DNA of 41,427 nt, taken from the NCBI GenBank assembly GCA_009908415.1, contig JAAAPH010000325.1:1-41427 (forward strand), given 5' to 3'. The stretch comes from Bacteroidota bacterium. GTDB taxonomy: Bacteria; Bacteroidota; Rhodothermia; Rhodothermales; Salinibacteraceae. The position numbers and the translations under genes were made by a program. The notes beneath the pieces were generated by a model, which was not told the DNA's origin, did no database searches, and was given only the letters and a program-made list of their open reading frames with translations. Position 1 is the first letter of the stretch; every line of letters begins with the position of its first letter. Below are positions 1 through 7,601 of the stretch, in pieces.

Positions 1-216
1 CTCGGCGTATCGCTGGGGCGGGGACGCGCGCACCTGTTCAAGCACGGCGAGGTCGTCGGCACGGTCGACGAAGACGAGATTGTCGATGCCGTGCTCCAGG
101 CCATCGAAGAATGGGACGAAGAGGCCGATGATGCGGCCGACGCCGCCAGCGACGGCGCCTCCGAAGCCACGGGCGACGGCTCCGCCAACGTCAAAAAGCC
201 GGAGCTGCCAACGTGA
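1..216 (+). CDS. C-terminal fragment of an unrecognised protein
   Basis: An open frame enters from the left edge and stops at TGA 214-216, giving 71 residues. The first 40 or so look like the end of a folded domain (it begins LGVSLGRGRAHLFKHGE, followed by an acidic helix ending in AIEEW). After that comes a low-complexity acidic and alanine-rich tail (many D, A, E, G, S), typical of a disordered C-terminus in an acidic, halophile-like proteome. I do not recognise the family from this piece. The start lies outside the window. A short hairpin 60 bases downstream (276-291) could end its transcript. Confidence 0.6.
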   Translation, partial: LGVSLGRGRAHLFKHGEVVGTVDEDEIVDAVLQAIEEWDEEADDAADAASDGASEATGDGSANVKKPELPT

Positions 217-275
217 GCAGGGGAAAGTGTGCTTCGGCGCCGGCCACTACGAAGAACGGTCGATAGAGTTATGGA

Positions 276-291
276 GGGTAGGCGCCTGCCC
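276..291. terminator. Short GC-rich hairpin, possible terminator
   Basis: GGGTAGGCGCCTGCCC is a nearly perfect inverted repeat with one G-T wobble. Rightward it is followed by TTCATTT, a weak T-rich tract. It lies between the convergent ends of the leftmost gene (stop at 216, rightward) and the small leftward gene (stop at 321), so it could serve both. The loop is tight and the T tract is poor, so this is only a plausible terminator. Confidence 0.3.
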
Positions 292-320
292 TTCATTTCG
301 CTTAAAGCGGTGCCCACAGT

Positions 321-470
321 TTACGACGAGGGAATACCGAAGGTAAACATTCGTTCAGCTGTCGTTCTGAGTAACCCGGCTTCTCGACGCAGTTTAGGGG
401 CTTCAAACGGCTTGCGTTTCTCATTAGGGTGTGTCAAATCGGAGGATTGCGACTTATTTGCTTCTTTCAT
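321..470 (-). CDS. 49-residue peptide resembling a lasso-type RiPP precursor
   Basis: The start ATG (468-470, leftward) is preceded by GAGGTGACGACC, a good ribosome-binding site in a region where most genes have none. I therefore prefer it to the upstream in-frame ATG, which would add 13 residues. The peptide is polar at the N-terminus and then reads KRKPFEAPKLRREAGLLRTT around residues 18-37. This resembles the leader motif of lasso-type RiPP precursors (aromatic-x-x-P-x-L, then G, then T about ten residues after L). Here G is one position later than usual and F replaces Y. Only about 12 residues follow the T (ending in MFTFGIPSS), which is short for a lasso core. No B, C or E maturation gene lies in the window. 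The DNA is AT-richer than its surroundings. Seen: the ORF, its ribosome-binding site and the motif. Inferred: the RiPP role. It could instead be an unrelated small protein. Confidence 0.5.
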   Translation of the reverse strand: MKEANKSQSSDLTHPNEKRKPFEAPKLRREAGLLRTTAERMFTFGIPSS

Positions 471-548
471 GGTCGTCACCTCATTTTTTTGGATGGCTGT
501 GATATACATCTGATATCAACTCCCTAAGACGGTGGTGATTACTTCTGC

Positions 549-622
549 CGTCACCCTGGACCTGATACAGGGCCCATCCTCCCGGTCGCTTCCTGGATAC
601 CGGCTCGGGAGCCGGAATGACG
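549..622. repeat. Putative dispersed palindromic repeat element
   Basis: The 74-base unit begins CGTCACCCTGG and ends CCGGAATGACG, so its ends are imperfect inverted repeats (CGTCA...TGACG). Inside are two further palindromes: CCTGGACCTGATACAGG and the hairpin CCGGCTCGGGAGCCGG. This arrangement matches a well-known style of small dispersed repeat in other bacteria, where 'tggat-ccggct-agccgg-aatgacg' elements sit in intergenic DNA. Only one copy is present here, so repetition in this genome is inferred from architecture alone. Confidence 0.5.
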
Positions 623-738
623 TTTGAAACAAAGCGACGGCGTGGAGTGAATTCATCGGTGGCACGCTGTAGTCCCTGCAATTACGGGGAGCTGGTAGAT
701 AAATAAGCTCGCAGCAAATGCGTCCTGCCCAGAGGCGT

Positions 739-776
739 TCCCAGCCGGAGAGCGTCCAATGGCTATCCGGCTGGGA
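739..776 (-). terminator. Strong stem-loop after the propeller gene
   Basis: TCCCAGCCGGA (739-749) and TCCGGCTGGGA (766-776) form a perfect 11-bp stem with a 16-base loop. In the leftward direction it begins 24 bases past the stop codon of the propeller gene. No U-run follows on that strand, so it is either a non-canonical terminator or an mRNA 3'-end stabiliser. Confidence 0.5.
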
Positions 777-799
777 CACGCTCGTGCGATAGGTTCTGC

Positions 800-3166
800 C
801 TACTTGACTACGGTCATGCGACGGGTAGCGGTCTTGTTACTGGCTTGAAGGCGTAGCAGATACACGCCACTGGCAAGCGCAGCGCCGCTGGCTGCTCGAC
901 CGTTCCACCGCACCTCATGGGGCCCTGCGCTCATCGGTTGATCAACGAGCGTGGCGACCTTGCGTCCCATCACGTCGTAGACGGCCAGCATCACCGGTCC
1001 CGCCTCATCAAGCACGAAGCTGACCGTCGACGGACCCCGAGTGGGGTTCGGGTAACCGCCCTCCAGGATGAACTGAAGGGCCGGAGAGACGTCAAATTCG
1101 AGGGGCGGGTCAATCACCGTCTCGGTACCACATCCGTTGTCGGTTACCAGGAAGTAGCCGGCGTTGGGATTGTTCAGGTCCACCTGATTCAGGTGCATCA
1201 CGACGGTCGTCGGCCGGTCGCCTGGGTCATCCGCGCTCCAGTCGATATCGCTCGTAGGATCGTCGCGGGAGAAACCGACATCTCCTCCGGAGTTGCTCGA
1301 CTCGATAAGCTGCACGCTCAGGTTGATAAGGAGTGGATTGCCGCTGGGGTCGGTGAAATTCACTGTCTCGATGCCTTCCGGATCGTCGATCGTAATTTCG
1401 ACACGGCGATCTGCGTCGTTAAACACCTCGTCGAAGTCGGAGGCTAGGCACTCGGCGCTGGCCGCCGAAATGGTTGCATCAAACAGGACCGGCGAGGCAG
1501 AGGCGGAGGTGTTGCGGGCGAGTGTCATCTGAATTTCGACGAACCGGCCCTGAATGCCGTCGGCGCTGAAATCGGTACCATTCAAGACCGTGGTGAATGG
1601 TTCACTGGCTAGTCCGGCCTGCGTGTTGGCAGCCCGTACCTTGCCGGTGATGCCGGTACCGGAGGGTTCGTCGCTGTTCCAGGAGAGCGTGTTCCACAAC
1701 AGGTCAGCGCTCCCGCCATCATGGACTACCGTCCATGTACCCTGCGGGGCCGTGCTGCCAATAGCGACTACGCCGGTCATATCGCTGTAGTTGTAGGGGC
1801 CAGCACCGGCGCCGAGGTTGACAGTCAGATCCACCGTACCCAGGCCATCGCCTCCACCGTTAGGATCGATGCGCATAATATTGTTCGAGTTGAGGTTTGT
1901 CACCCACACCTTGCCCGCGGCATCAACGGCAACTCCCGTAGGGGTGAGACCAACGGAGATTACCTTGAGCACATTGCCATTACTGTCAAGTCGGGAGACA
2001 TTGCTTCCCGCACTGTTTGCAATCCAGACGTGGTTGTCACTCGGCGTAACAGCAACGCCACGGTCACCAATTGCCCCGCCGGTTGATTTCGGGAACCCAG
2101 GCTGAATGACACCGGAAGGACTTATTTTGACAACACTGTTATTGTTGAACGTGGAATTCCAAATGAACCCATTTGTGTCGATGCCCAGCCCATATGATTG
2201 CGGATTGGGAATGCAGCTTCCTGTATCGGTGTTTGTGTCGTAACGAAGTAACCTGTTTTGGGAAATGCTGGCGGACCAGAGGACGCCATTCCCATCAATA
2301 AGTCCACCGTAGCCGCCGCATCCAAAGGGGCGAGCATTAAAGGAGTCCCGGATTTCGCCAGTGCTGCCGTCCAGCTTGTGGAACCGACGCTGGGCAAAGG
2401 GGTAGCCGCCGGTCCAGACGTCGTTGTTGGCGTCCACCGATAGGTGACGCACGGCATCGGCATCCGGCGTTCGCTGAAAGATGACAATGCATTCGTCTTC
2501 GGCATCTTCCACGGTCCCGGCACCGCGGCCATCCGCGTCCGTGTCGCCAATGCCGTCAGCGCCGCCCAGGTGGTCCGTGGTGCTGTTCCATGCGAGGATA
2601 TTGCCTAATCCGCGTGAGGTTTTGATGAGTCCATCGCTGTCACGATCCACGCACGTATTATAACCGAACGGGGGAGCGAGGTATTGCCCGCTGGGATCTG
2701 GAGTGCTGGATGCGTCTACGCGTGTCCCCCCAATGATGAGTCCGATTTTGACTACGGAGCCGTGCGGAACTGAACCCAGAACTGGATCTGTGAGAAATCC
2801 TTGTTCATTCCGGTTCCCGGTCCATACGTTGCCGAACAGATCGACGGTCGTGCGGGAAGGGTTGAGCCCATACCCCTGTGGAGCGGATCGGTATTCGCCG
2901 ATGATTTCACCGGTCTCCGTGTTCGTCCGCACGACGGTTCCGCGGTTTGAAGCGGCTACATTGATGAAAGGAAAGGTCGTCGTCGTTTCGTTAAGCTGTA
3001 GCTGGTCGTTATTCGGGGCGTCGTGGTTTACGTTAACGAGGGTGCCTTCATTAAAGTCGGCATCGGTCGTGTAGGTGCGTGATTGGGCCCAGACGCTGCT
3101 AGAGATGCTCACGGTAAGTAGTAGAGCGGCGGCAGCCCACCGTAGAAAAGCATGAGAATGGCGCAT
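800..3166 (-). CDS. Secreted NHL/SMP30-like beta-propeller protein with type IX sorting domain
   Basis: 788 residues from the ATG at 3164-3166, chosen because GGAGG sits 7 bases upstream and a clean signal peptide follows directly (positive start, hydrophobic run, cleavage near WA-Q at 27/28). An upstream in-frame start would bury this signal 71 residues inside. The N-terminal half contains repeated propeller-blade motifs such as VDLFGNVWTGNR, VDANNDVWTGGY, IDTNGFIWNSTF and VDAAGKVWVTNL. These resemble NHL or virginiamycin-B-lyase-like propellers. The middle is beta-rich. The last ~85 residues (YPNP, YDVMGRKV, SGVYLLRL) form a FlgD-Ig-like Por/T9SS type A C-terminal domain. The protein is therefore probably exported by the Sec system, passed through the type IX machinery and attached to or released from the cell surface. 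The ligand is unknown. Family and export route are well supported; an enzymatic role is not. Confidence 0.85.
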   Translation of the reverse strand: MRHSHAFLRWAAAALLLTVSISSSVWAQSRTYTTDADFNEGTLVNVNHDAPNNDQLQLNETTTTFPFINVAASNRGTVVRTNTETGEIIGEYRSAPQGYGLNPSRTTVDLFGNVWTGNRNEQGFLTDPVLGSVPHGSVVKIGLIIGGTRVDASSTPDPSGQYLAPPFGYNTCVDRDSDGLIKTSRGLGNILAWNSTTDHLGGADGIGDTDADGRGAGTVEDAEDECIVIFQRTPDADAVRHLSVDANNDVWTGGYPFAQRRFHKLDGSTGEIRDSFNARPFGCGGYGGLIDGNGVLWSASISQNRLLRYDTNTDTGSCIPNPQSYGLGIDTNGFIWNSTFNNNSVVKISPSGVIQPGFPKSTGGAIGDRGVAVTPSDNHVWIANSAGSNVSRLDSNGNVLKVISVGLTPTGVAVDAAGKVWVTNLNSNNIMRIDPNGGGDGLGTVDLTVNLGAGAGPYNYSDMTGVVAIGSTAPQGTWTVVHDGGSADLLWNTLSWNSDEPSGTGITGKVRAANTQAGLASEPFTTVLNGTDFSADGIQGRFVEIQMTLARNTSASASPVLFDATISAASAECLASDFDEVFNDADRRVEITIDDPEGIETVNFTDPSGNPLLINLSVQLIESSNSGGDVGFSRDDPTSDIDWSADDPGDRPTTVVMHLNQVDLNNPNAGYFLVTDNGCGTETVIDPPLEFDVSPALQFILEGGYPNPTRGPSTVSFVLDEAGPVMLAVYDVMGRKVATLVDQPMSAGPHEVRWNGRAASGAALASGVYLLRLQASNKTATRRMTVVK

Positions 3167-3836
3167 GAAAGGCCTCCAGGTCAATTGGTCTGCGGTATGG
3201 TTTCTGGTCGAGCCCTGCGAATCGGTTTTGCTCGCTTGGCAGACAGTATCAGGAGGCTCCCTGAGCGTAGCGCCCTGTCGATGACATACTCCTTTGTGCG
3301 AAGATGTCTGTTTCCGGACGTCGCATTTAGCACTCGAAGGGGCAGGGATTTCCTGGGGGTGATGGGAAGGGCCGCCCACAAATCGAGGAGAAAACTCCTG
3401 GCGGGAGAACGGGGGGGTCGGATTGTGGCTATCCGGTCCTAAAGAGAATACTACAGGGGCGAAATGGAGACGCCTGCCCCATTAAAACGAGCAAGTTCGG
3501 CATCAGGGGAGCCCGAGCTGCCAAGTTGAAGCGAGGAATGGAGCACCGCGGTTGAGTGCTGAGAGCCCTTAGAACCTGGTATGTTGATTTTTCCTCGCAA
3601 GAGGGGCACCTTCCCGATCTTGTCGGGAACGATCCGAGGACCCTCGGACGGGAGGCGGGTCGCCCTGGTGAGAGCCTTTGGCCCCGGTGGTTGAAGCAAT
3701 GGCTTTAAGCAGTCTCAAGTACCGGTGAGCCCATAAAGCAGATCAGTTCCCACCTCCCTTTTCGGCGCGTTTGACTCCGAACAGCATCATAGGATGTTAA
3801 GCTTACTTTTAGGACATAGATCCTGTACGTACCAGC
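3167..3836. other. Intergenic region and presumed left part of an IS110 element
   Basis: 670 bases without a credible gene. The left part (3167-3460) should hold the leftward promoter of the propeller gene; I see no clear consensus pair. The right part (about 3450-3836) precedes the IS110 transposase remnant and contains two strong adjacent hairpins at 3611-3648, followed by AT-rich DNA just before the transposase start. Short open frames here have no recognisable content. IS boundaries cannot be fixed, because IS110 elements lack terminal inverted repeats. Confidence 0.5.
3611..3648 (+). ncRNA. Paired hairpins, possible relic of an IS110 bridge RNA
   Basis: Two stems lie back to back. TTCCCGA-TCTTG-TCGGGAA (3611-3629) has a 7-bp stem, and TCCGAG-GACC-CTCGGA (3633-3648) has a 6-bp stem. 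They are about 190 bases upstream of the transposase remnant start. IS110-group elements encode a structured bridge (seeker) RNA in the non-coding end upstream of the transposase, so position and structure fit. I cannot identify target- or donor-binding loops, and since the transposase is dead the RNA would be a relic. Confidence 0.25.
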
Positions 3837-4710
3837 ATGGAAGAGGCACCGAGTAGTTCGAGCGCCGACAGCTTCCCGGTTTCCTTGGGCATCGATGTTG
3901 GCAAGTCGGCCCTGGAACTCGCCTTGTGAGAGAGGAAACCGTTGCAAAGACAACAGTACCTAACGGTCTGGAAGGACACGAGGCCCTGTTGGGTTGGCTG
4001 CGAGGCCGAGGAACAGGCCCGGAGGAGACGTGCGTTTGCATGGAGGCGAGCGGGGAGTTTGAGGGGGCCGTCGCCGAGCGTTTGCACGAGGGAGGCTACC
4101 GGGTTAGCGTCGTCAATCCGAGGCACCCGTCCTCATCGGCGGAGAGCCGGCTTTAGGAGCTTACACGAGCCCGCCAGGCCTTCCAGAAAGAGAAAACGAG
4201 GACGCAAAGTCGGCTGGACGAGGCTGATGACAAGGCGGTTCGCCGTGCACACCACCGCGGCCTCCTCGACGAAATCGAACGTCAGATTGAGGATCTGGAG
4301 GAAGAGATCGGAGAGCACGTCGGGGAGAATCCGAAGCTAAACGGTCGATGCTCGCTGTTGGACACGATACCGGGCCTAGGCCTGCAGGCCGCTGCGACCG
4401 TTGTCACCGAGCTCGGCTCTCCCGCGCGGTAGCGACCCACGCCGGCCTAGTGCCTCGTCATCGGGAGTCGGGTACGTCCGTTCGAGTCCATCCTTGAATG
4501 TCGAAGGCCGGCAACGGACGACTCCGTCGGGCGATGTGCTTTCTGGCGATGACAGCCCTTCGATTCAATTCAGCAGTGAAGGCCTTCGGGGATCGGCTCA
4601 AGGAGCGGGGTAAGGAGACGATGGTCGTGATTGGAGCGGCCATGCGGAAGCTCTTGTATATTTGCTACGGGGTTCTCAAATCCGGTCGTCCCTTCGACCC
4701 CTCGCTCCAC
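3837..4710 (+). pseudogene. Decayed IS110-family (DEDD) transposase
   Basis: Pieces of one transposase appear in successive frames. From ATG 3837, residues include SLGIDVGKSALELAL, the start of the RuvC-like DEDD domain. A frame change near 3921 leads to a stretch with CMEASGEFEGAVAERL and VSVVNPRH. An in-frame TAG at 4154 follows. The ~40 residues with the usual KTD-x-x-DA motif are missing, so an internal deletion is likely. The same frame resumes with ELTRARQAFQKEKTR, a coiled region, then LLDTIPGLGLQAAATVVTELG, the helix-hairpin-helix Tnp20 region. Another frame change near 4430 gives HAGLVPRHRESGTSVR, a TGA at 4495, then SKAGNGRLRRAM and KLLYICYGVLKSG. With two frame changes, two stops and a deletion it cannot be active. 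It sits just past the 3' end of ldh. Confidence 0.85.
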
Positions 4711-4765
4711 CGCGTAGTGGGGCTGTGGACCCAGAGCGAGCGCGATGTGCAGCCGCCGGGGCCGG

Positions 4766-5710
4766 TCAAAACGCCAGCCCGCTGCGGCTCTGCTTGAGCG
4801 TCTCGGCCGACGCCTGCAGGGCCCGCCGCTCGTCGTCGGACAGCGTGGGCGTCACGCGCGCCTCGACCCCTTCGATCCCCACGACGCACGGCACGCTCAG
4901 GCACACGTCGTCGATGTCGTACGCGCCGTCCGGGCGCGTGCTTATGGGCATCACGCTTTTCTGGTCGGACAGGATGGTGCGCACGATGCGGGCGATCACG
5001 ACGCCGATGGCGGTGTCCGTGTGGCCCTTTCGGTCGATGATTTCGTAGGCTGCATCGCGGGCCTGCTCGAAAATGCCCTGCATCACGGCGCGATCGAACG
5101 GCTGGCCGAGCACGGTGCGGTCGAGGATCGGCTGGCCGCCAATCGTCGCATTGCTCCAGATGGGGGCCTCCGAGTCGCCGTGCTCGCCCAGGACGTAGGC
5201 GTGTACCGAGCGCGGATCGACGCCGTAGTGCTGGCCGAGTAGCGCCCGGAAGCGCGCCGTGTCAAGCAGCGTGCCCGTCCCAATGACGCGTTGCGCCGGT
5301 CGCTCACTCAGTTCTTGCGTGATGTACGTGAGCACGTCCACGGGATTGGTAGCAACGACCAAGATGGCGCCCGGCGCGTGCGTGTCCAGCTCCGCAATGA
5401 TCTCCCGAAAGATGTCGGCATTGCGCTGCAGCAAATCGAGGCGCGACTCGTCGGGCGACCGCTGGCTTGCCCCGGCCGAGAGGATGATCACCTGGGCCTC
5501 GGACAGGTCCGCATAGTCGCCAGCGCGCACCGTCATGCGGCTCACGAGGATCTGGCCGTGCATGAGGTCCATCGCTTCGCCCTCGGCGCGCCGCTCGTCC
5601 TTGTCGAGCAGAATAATTTCGCTGGCGAGGCTCTGGTTGAAAAGGGCATAGGCCGCCGCGGCACCGACGTTACCGGTGCCCACGATGCCTACCGTGCGTC
5701 GTTGAATCAT
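4766..5710 (-). CDS. ldh: L-lactate dehydrogenase
   Basis: 314 residues, the normal size. It reduces pyruvate to L-lactate with NADH in the cytoplasm. The Rossmann motif GTGNVG is at 11-16 and an acidic residue (D36) that selects NAD lies at the end of beta-2. The specificity loop reads ASQRSPDESR (81-90): Q83 occupies the position that is Gln in LDH and Arg in malate dehydrogenase, and R90 is the catalytic-loop arginine. The loop seems one residue longer than in common bacterial LDHs. D150, R153 (LLDTAR) and the catalytic H177 in GEHGDS complete the site; GEHGDS is also typical of LDH. The start ATG at 5708-5710 has no clear ribosome-binding site. Given the universal stress proteins and oxygen-sensor-like kinase nearby, a fermentative or low-oxygen role is plausible. 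Substrate choice is a strong inference but untested. Confidence 0.9.
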   Translation of the reverse strand: MIQRRTVGIVGTGNVGAAAAYALFNQSLASEIILLDKDERRAEGEAMDLMHGQILVSRMTVRAGDYADLSEAQVIILSAGASQRSPDESRLDLLQRNADIFREIIAELDTHAPGAILVVATNPVDVLTYITQELSERPAQRVIGTGTLLDTARFRALLGQHYGVDPRSVHAYVLGEHGDSEAPIWSNATIGGQPILDRTVLGQPFDRAVMQGIFEQARDAAYEIIDRKGHTDTAIGVVIARIVRTILSDQKSVMPISTRPDGAYDIDDVCLSVPCVVGIEGVEARVTPTLSDDERRALQASAETLKQSRSGLAF

Positions 5711-5765
5711 GCGTATGCAGGGGGAGGAGATGCAGCGAGAAGATGCAGCGTTGGGCGGACGGATG

Positions 5766-5781
5766 CGGGGCAGCAGCCCCG
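5766..5781 (-). terminator. GC-rich hairpin downstream of the FnIII-like gene
   Basis: CGGGGC-AGCA-GCCCCG is a perfect 6-bp stem with a tetraloop, 33 bases past the leftward stop at 5814 and upstream of ldh. No U-run follows, so it may be a weak terminator or a processing site between the two leftward genes. Confidence 0.3.
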
Positions 5782-5813
5782 AGTTGATGGGGGCGTGGCA
5801 TGACCCGTCGGCA

Positions 5814-6269
5814 TCACGAAATCTGCGCGCCTGCCCAGAAGAGCAAGATCATGGTGGCGACGAACGAGATCACGACGATGCTGATCCACAGGAGCGCCGA
5901 CCCGGCGCTCGTACGCGCCTCTTGGACGGGGGAGGCGGTGTCGGTCGAGGCGGTAGCCACGAACGACTGCGGGGCGCTCCATGCCGTGGGTCCGGACGGC
6001 CGCTCGGCCCGGACGCGCCAGTACAGCGGGTCGGACGTACGTGGAGACAGCGGCTGGTTGAGCGTATACGTCGTCGTGGGATCCACTGTTGTATCCAGCA
6101 GGAGGCGTTCGAAATCGGGGCCCGTCGCTACCTGGAGGCGATAGCCCGTGGCATCCGGGGCGGCCTCCCAGCGAAAGGTCGGCTGCATGCCGCCCGGCGC
6201 AGGGGCTTCGTCAGCGGGGGGGAGCGGGCGAGGCGCGGCAGCCGTAGGCGATGATGAGGACGAAGGCAT
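5814..6269 (-). CDS. Small tail-anchored protein with a fibronectin-III-like domain
   Basis: 151 residues. The first 25 are low complexity (S, P, A). Residues ~28-105 look like one Ig-like/FnIII sandwich: PTFRWEAAPDATGYRLQVAT, then TTTYTLNQPL, then LYWRVRAERPSG and WSAPQSFV, the typical strands of such domains in Bacteroidota surface proteins. A linker leads to one membrane helix at about 125-147 (LLWISIVVISFVATMILLFW), followed by only five residues. There is no N-terminal signal, so if membrane-inserted it is tail-anchored. An alternative reading, FnIII domain outside the cytoplasm, would need an unusual export route. It lies between ldh and a universal stress gene on the same strand. Function unknown. 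Confidence 0.75.
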   Translation of the reverse strand: MPSSSSSPTAAAPRPLPPADEAPAPGGMQPTFRWEAAPDATGYRLQVATGPDFERLLLDTTVDPTTTYTLNQPLSPRTSDPLYWRVRAERPSGPTAWSAPQSFVATASTDTASPVQEARTSAGSALLWISIVVISFVATMILLFWAGAQIS

Positions 6270-6389
6270 AGGTGTGCGACAGTCGGTTGCAGGGAACGAA
6301 CGGGAGCGGGGAAGGCTACAGGGAGGGCTTTGCCAAAAACTTGAATCCGTGCAGCGAAGTCAAGAGAATAGAGCTGCGGCTGCACCCGT

Positions 6390-7268
6390 TCACGAGCTGG
6401 ACGCCGCAGAGTTGGACGGCGGCGCGACCAGGGATGGGCCAAACGAATGGACCAGAAAGATTGACGCGTCGAGCCGGCGCACCAGCTTGTCAGCCACGGT
6501 GCCCAACGGGTGGTCGGACTGGCCGGTGGACCCGTGGGAGGACAGAACGACCAAATCGCTGTCGGGCTCGTCCGCGAAGGAGGAAATTTCGTGGGCGGGA
6601 TCGCCGTGCACGATGTGGAACGCCACGTCGACGGCCGGGCCGTCCGTATCCTCCAGGAGCGTCTTTGCGCGCCGCAAGGCGCGCCGCTCCGGCAGTTTGG
6701 CATCCGAGAGGGCCAGCATATCGGTCGAGTTGAGCGCCACGTATGGAGGGCGCTCCAGCACGTGGAGCACGTGCAGCGGCGCGTCGAAGAGCGCCGCCAG
6801 CATTCGCGCGTGGGTCAGGCTCCGCTGCGCGTGCCGCGAGAAGTCGATCGGGGCGAGCACCCGCCGGATCGGCTGCGTGGCCGCCGCAGCGCGGCCGACG
6901 ATATGTACGGGGAGCGAGGTGCGCCGCGTGAGGTCGAAGCGTTCGTGCGCGGGCAAGGCGGCCACGATCAGATCGATGTCGTGCTCTGCTGCGTACCAGA
7001 GGGCCCCTTGGGTCAGGGAGGGCGCGTCCACATCCATGGCTCGCAGGTTGGTCAAGGGCAGGTCCATGCGCTGCGCGACGTCTTGCACGCGGCGACGAAC
7101 GGCCGAGGACGGGCGAGCAGTTGGCGGTGCCGGGACAGAGTCGCCACCCGCCACGTGCGTTTCTACAACATGCACGGTGGCCTGCAAACGGTGGCCCCAG
7201 AACAAGGCCTGCGAGAGAGCAGAGTCGGCCGAATCGACGGGCACCAAAATGTTAGCAATGCGAAGCAT
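6390..7268 (-). CDS. Universal stress protein, two UspA domains
   Basis: 292 residues made of two UspA domains in tandem. Domain 1 starts ANILVPVDSADSALSQAL and ends near the LPVHIVG strand at about residue 130. Domain 2 starts RRVLAPIDFSRHAQRSLTHA at ~138 and ends LVRRLDASIFLVHS. The usual ATP-binding signature G-x2-G-x9-G-S/T is altered in both domains: domain 2 reads SSHGSTGQSDHPLGTVADK and domain 1 has no clear match. Nucleotide binding may therefore be weak or lost. Such proteins are cytoplasmic and accumulate under starvation, oxygen limitation or oxidative stress. The gene faces away from the histidine kinase across a 333-base gap, so shared control by that two-component pair is plausible. 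A second tandem-Usp protein is encoded at 9810. Confidence 0.85.
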   Translation of the reverse strand: MLRIANILVPVDSADSALSQALFWGHRLQATVHVVETHVAGGDSVPAPPTARPSSAVRRRVQDVAQRMDLPLTNLRAMDVDAPSLTQGALWYAAEHDIDLIVAALPAHERFDLTRRTSLPVHIVGRAAAATQPIRRVLAPIDFSRHAQRSLTHARMLAALFDAPLHVLHVLERPPYVALNSTDMLALSDAKLPERRALRRAKTLLEDTDGPAVDVAFHIVHGDPAHEISSFADEPDSDLVVLSSHGSTGQSDHPLGTVADKLVRRLDASIFLVHSFGPSLVAPPSNSAASSS

Positions 7269-7601
7269 GACAGGTGAGCCCCAGGAAAGATCGAGGACTG
7301 ACGTGGGCTGGACGCAAGCGGCGTCCCGATAAAACCCTCAGGTTCCAGGCTCAAAGTGGCGTCGCGCGTGCCTTCCAGCTGACGGAGAGCACCGACCTAT
7401 GGTGTGGGCAGAGCGTACCGGTGCCCTGTGGGGGAATCGCCTACATCGCAGACGCGTTGTGTTGGAGCAGTTTGTGGTGGCACGGCTCAAAATCAGCCGG
7501 CCTGCGGGATAAAACGAGCAACTCAGGCATACCAATCTTTCCTCTCCCTGTCGTGCATTGTACCGCGCGTGCTCTTTTTGACCAACTGCTGATACCGCGC
7601 C
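7269..7601. promoter_or_regulatory. Divergent intergenic region between usp and the histidine kinase
   Basis: 333 bases between two genes that point away from each other, so promoters for both should be here. A small inverted repeat, CGGCT-CAAAATC-AGCCG, lies at 7483-7499 and could be a structured or protein-bound site. The last 100 bases before the kinase are AT-richer. I could not identify a convincing -33/-7 pair. The gap is a natural place for binding sites of the NarL-type regulator encoded just downstream. Confidence 0.4.

Larger units (their letters stand above)
471..799. other. Intergenic region with repeat and hairpin
   Basis: This 329-base gap separates the 3' end of the leftward propeller gene from the start of the small leftward peptide gene. 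It holds a dispersed-repeat-like element (549-622) and a strong stem-loop (739-776), described separately. The promoter of the peptide gene should lie just right of 481, where the DNA is AT-rich, but I could not pick out a clear -33/-7 pair. No convincing coding frame is present. Confidence 0.6.

Noticed and set aside
4480-4489. GTTCGAGTCC, a tRNA T-loop-like string
   Set aside because: No acceptor, D or anticodon stem can be built around it, and it falls within the IS110 transposase remnant.
4766-5710. Malate dehydrogenase as the identity of the dehydrogenase
   Set aside because: The specificity-loop residue is Gln, not Arg, and the catalytic His lies in GEHGDS, both typical of lactate dehydrogenase.
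3483-7521. Shared 12-mer TAAAACGAGCAA at 3483-3494 and 7510-7521 as a possible common promoter or operator
   Set aside because: The flanks match only loosely, and the two sites are not in comparable positions relative to genes. One shared 12-mer is too little evidence.
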